In this document: in pieces, positions 60,764 to 64,000 of the stretch
Layout: each line of letters starts with the position of its first letter
Numbering within the stretch: position 1 is the stretch's first letter
Assembly: GCF_030269925.1 (NCBI RefSeq)
Contig: NC_085135.1
Span: 10,664,753-10,728,752, forward strand
Direction: 5' to 3'
Origin: Bombyx mori
Taxonomy: Eukaryota; Arthropoda; Insecta; Lepidoptera; Bombycidae
DNA: 64,000 nucleotides
Position numbers and translations under genes: made by a program
The notes under the pieces: model-generated
The model's database searches: none
Seen by the model: the letters and a program-made list of their open reading frames with translations, nothing else
What the model was told of the DNA's origin: nothing

Positions 60764-63700
60764 TGGGTTGCGTCCATCGCTTCCTCCAAAGTAATTTGAA
60801 CCACTCCGCCAGGGCACAGGATCTCCTCGTCCACACCATGGCGGAGTGGTCAATTGATGTTGCTGTCGCCGCGGAGCCGTACTTCGTCCCCACCGACCAG
60901 GACTGCTGGATGGGGGACGTCGACGGCTCCGTGGCCATTGTGTTGAGACAGTCCGCGGCGTTACCCCCCTTGGATATGGTGGCCAGGGGACCCGGGTACG
61001 TCGCGGCTAGGATCGACGGGACCGTCGTGATCGGGGCGTACTTTTCTCCGAACAGGAGCCTCGCCGAATTCGAACGGTTTCTGGGCGGGCTCGAGGCGCT
61101 TTTACACCGCCTCGGGTCCCGCCCTGTCATCGTCGCGGGGGACTTCAATGCCAAGTGCACGGCTTGGGGTTCCCCCCGCACGGATGCGCGAGGCGAGGCC
61201 CTTTCGGAGTGGGCGATCGCGACCGGCCTCTGTCTCCTAAACAGAGGCACGGTCGCGACTTGCGTGCGGTGGAACGGGGAATCCCACGTGGACGTGACGT
61301 TCGCGTCCCCGTCCGCCGTGCGCCGCACCCGCGGCTGGCGCGTACTCGAGGGGGCGGAGACGCTCTCGGACCACCGATACGTCCGATTTGAGCTCTCCGC
61401 CTCCTCCTTGTCGTCGTCGTCAGCCGCGGGCGCCCGCGGTGAGGAGGAGCTCCCGCAAGGTGCGCCCCGTTCATTCCCCAGGTGGGCCTTGAAACGAATG
61501 CACAAGGAGTTGCTGATGGAGGCGGCCGCTGTTGCTGCGTGGGCGCCAAAACCCGCGCGGCTCGCGGACGTGGATGCGGAGGTCGACTGGTTCCGGGGCA
61601 CCATGGCAAACATCTGTGATGCCGCCATGCCCCGGGTCGGCCCCCGAGCACCACGTGGGGGTGCGTTCTGGTGGTCGCCCGAGATCGCAAGACTCCGCGA
61701 GGAGTGCGTGAGGGCGCGCCGCCGGAGCGCACGCCACCGCCGCCGCCGTCGTCGCGACGCTACGTTCGCGGAGACGGCGGCCCGGCTGCACGCTGACTGT
61801 CGTCAAAAGCAGACGGCGCTGCAGCTGGCCATCGGCGAGGCCAAGAAGCAGAGCATGAAGACTCTCCTGGAGTCGCTCGACGAAGATCCCTGGGGGCGCC
61901 CATACAAGATGGTTCGCAGGAAACTGCAGCCGTGGGCGCTCCCGGTGACCGAGCGGCTCCAGCCTCGGCAGCTGCGGGAAATAGTTTCCGCGCTTTTCCC
62001 GCCGGCAGCGGGGGGGGGGACTTTGAGCCCCCCCAGATGGACGCCACGTGGGGCACGCCTCCGCGTCGCCCCAGCGTTCCCGCTGCCGAGGAGCCCCCTC
62101 CCCCTATCACGGGGGTGGAGATCCATGCGGCCGTGTCCAGAATGAGAGCGAAGGACGCGGCCCCCGGCCCTGACGGCGTTCACGGCCGGGTCTGGAGCTT
62201 GGCCTTCGAGGCCCTAGGGGACCGGCTCGGGGGGCTTTTCGAAGCGCGCCTCGAGTCGGGACGGTTCCCGTCGAAATGGAAGACGGGCAGACTGGTCCTT
62301 CTGCGGAAGGACGGGCGCCCCGCGGACTCACCCGCGGGCTATCGCCCCATCGTGTTGCTGGACGAAGCGGGCAAGATGCTCGAGAGGATCGTCGCGGCCC
62401 GCATCGTCCGGCACCTGACCGAGACGGGTCCCGATCTTTCGGCGGAGCAGTACGGCTTCAGAGAGGGCCGCTCGACTATCGACGCAATTCTGAGCGTGCG
62501 GGCCCTCTCCGATGAAGCCGTATCCCGGGGCGGGGTGGCGATGGCGTTATCCTTAGATGTAAGGAACGCCTTCAACACCCTGCCCTGGTCGGTGATCGCG
62601 GGGGCGCTGGAGTATCACGGCGTCCCCGCATACCTCCGCCGACTGATCGGCTCCTACCTCGAGGGCAGGTCGATCCAGTGCATCGGACACGGTGGGGCGA
62701 TGTACCGCTTCCCCGTCGAGCGCGGTGTTCCGCAGGGGTCCGTCCTGGGCCCCCTGCTGTGGAACATCGGCTACGACTGGGTCCTGCGGGGCGTCATTCG
62801 GGGACCCCTCCCCGGGCTCAGCGTAATTTGTTACGCCGACGACACGTTGGTCATGGCTCCGGGGAGAGCCGGGTGGCGCTTGTCAAAACCCAGGCCCTGT
62901 TATTTCACGGGCCGGGACGAACGCCGCCTCTGGGTGCCCACCTGGTGATCGGAGGCGTCCGCGTCGGGGTCGGGGTGACCGGTCTTCGGTACCTCGGCCT
63001 CGAACTGGACGGTCGGTGGAACTTCCTCGCTCACTTTGAGAAGTTGGGCCCTCGACTGATGGCGACGGCCGGCTCTTTGAGCCGGCTGCTTCCAAACGTC
63101 GGGGGTCCCGATCAGGTGGCGCGCCGCCTCTACATGGGGGTGGTGCGGTCGATGGCACTATACGGGGCTCCCGTATGGTGCCACGCCCTGACCCGCAAGA
63201 ACGTCGCGGCGCTACGACGTCCGCAGCGCGCGATCGCGGTCAGGGCGATCCGAGGATACCGCACCGTCTCATTCGAGGCGGCGTGCTTGCTCGCCGGGAC
63301 GCCACCCTGGGACCTGGAGGCGGAGGCGCTCGCTGCCGATTACCGGTGGCGTAGCGACCTTCGCTCTAGGGGGGAAGGGCGCCCCGGCGAAGGAGTAGTT
63401 CGAGCGCGGAGGCTCCAATCTCGGCGGTCCGTGCTGGAGGCGTGGTCTCGCCGCTTGGCGGACCCGTCGGCCGGCCTCCGTACCGTCGAGGCGGTCCGCC
63501 CGGTTCTCGCGGACTGCGTGGGCCGCGACCGCGGATGCCTCACCTTCCGGCTGACGCAGATGCTTACCGGCCACGGATGTTTCGGCCGGTACTTGCACAA
63601 GATAGCCGGAAGGGAACCGACGGCGCAGTGCCACCACTGCGCGGACCGCGACGAGGATGACACAGCGGAACACACGCTGGCGCGTTGCTCTGGATTCGAC

Positions 63701-63940
63701 GAGCAACGCGCCGCCCTCGTCGCGGTCATAGGAGAGGACCTCTCGCTGCCGCGCGCCGTGGCTACGATGCTCGGCAGCGACGCGTCCTGGAAGGCGATGC
63801 TCGACTTCTGCGAGTCCACCATCTCGCAGAAGGAGGCGGCGGAGCGAGAGAGGGAGAGCTCTTCCCTTTCCGCACCGATCCGTCGCCGTCGAGCCGGGGG
63901 CCGGAGGCGGGAATACGCCCGTACGTCCCGGCCCCTGTAG
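60763..63940 (+). pseudogene. Family S ORF2 of copy F, two frame breaks
   Basis: Starts at ATG 60763. The endonuclease is intact up to a G run of 10 (62010-62019; 8 in copies C and D), which shifts the frame. The RT continues in the new frame with [10 protein letters not shown] and YADD. Then about 85 bases are lost near 62868, causing another shift. The C-terminal part with CHHC...H...C is open to TAG 63938-63940. One of the motif residues before YADD is unchanged, so this was a capable copy before the indels. Confidence 0.9.
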
Positions 63941-64000
63941 GTGGCGGCCTCCCCCCGGTGAAGGTCAAGGGGCGACCTGAGGGGGTGAGGCTGCGCGGCG
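63941..64000 (+). other. Start of family S 3' UTR, copy F
   Basis: The first 60 bases, as in the other copies; the window ends here. Confidence 0.85.

Larger units (their letters stand above)
60185..64000 (+). mobile_element. Family S copy F, 5'-truncated, runs off the window
   Basis: Starts inside ORF1 (KEEVAAAIASQGN) in the Kabuki-like gag. Contains the end of ORF1, the TAATG hairpin, a damaged ORF2 and the start of the 3' UTR. Its poly(A) and duplication are outside the window. Confidence 0.92.

Overview
The window looks like a piece of a lepidopteran nuclear genome, most like Bombyx (silkworm) or a near relative. I see no ordinary host gene. Almost all of the 64 kb is retrotransposons, many inserted into one another. 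The organism call rests on three things: R1/SART-group non-LTR elements with a UAAUG stop-start junction (known from Bombyx SART1), Kabuki/CsRn1-type LTR elements, and a short interspersed repeat that I recognise as common in silkworm DNA. No telomeric TTAGG array, rRNA gene, tRNA gene or CRISPR array was found.

Layout. 1-6835: two copies of a GC-rich SART-like family, here called family S; copy 2 sits directly behind the poly(A) of copy 1. 6836-8320: AT-rich DNA without genes. 8321-9236: a short non-coding LTR element with a tRNA-Trp-like primer site. 9349-23228: a Jockey-clade element whose ORF1 is split by a complete gypsy-like element with env (gypsy A, 10094-18582). Gypsy A in turn carries a short family S insertion (12103-12450). 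23229-26785: a mosaic of repeat fragments. 26786-34872: a second complete gypsy-like element (gypsy 2) with identical LTRs, open gag and pol and a truncated env; it splits an older reverse-transcriptase pseudogene. 36106-41209: a Jockey-clade element on the minus strand. 41210-58908: a decayed minus-strand relative of gypsy A (gypsy B), opened by a family S element (copy C, 46229-57632) that itself contains copy D (minus strand) and fragment E. 58909-60184: 5' LTR and gag of a Kabuki-like element, broken by family S copy F, which runs off the right edge.

Target-site duplications, empty sites and reading frames that close up once an insertion is removed support this nesting. Apparently most intact are gypsy 2 gag-pol, gypsy A gag and env, ORF1 of copy 1, and ORF2 of copy C (1082 codons, but with a changed residue in a conserved RT block).

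The most interesting signals are RNA-level. The UAAUG junction of family S lies in the loop of a long perfect hairpin. Its 3' UTR has a hairpin that covaries between subfamilies. Both gypsy families have a UUUAAAC heptamer in register right before the gag stop, with a predicted pseudoknot in gypsy 2. Gypsy A has a splice donor and acceptor that join a hydrophobic leader exon in frame to env.
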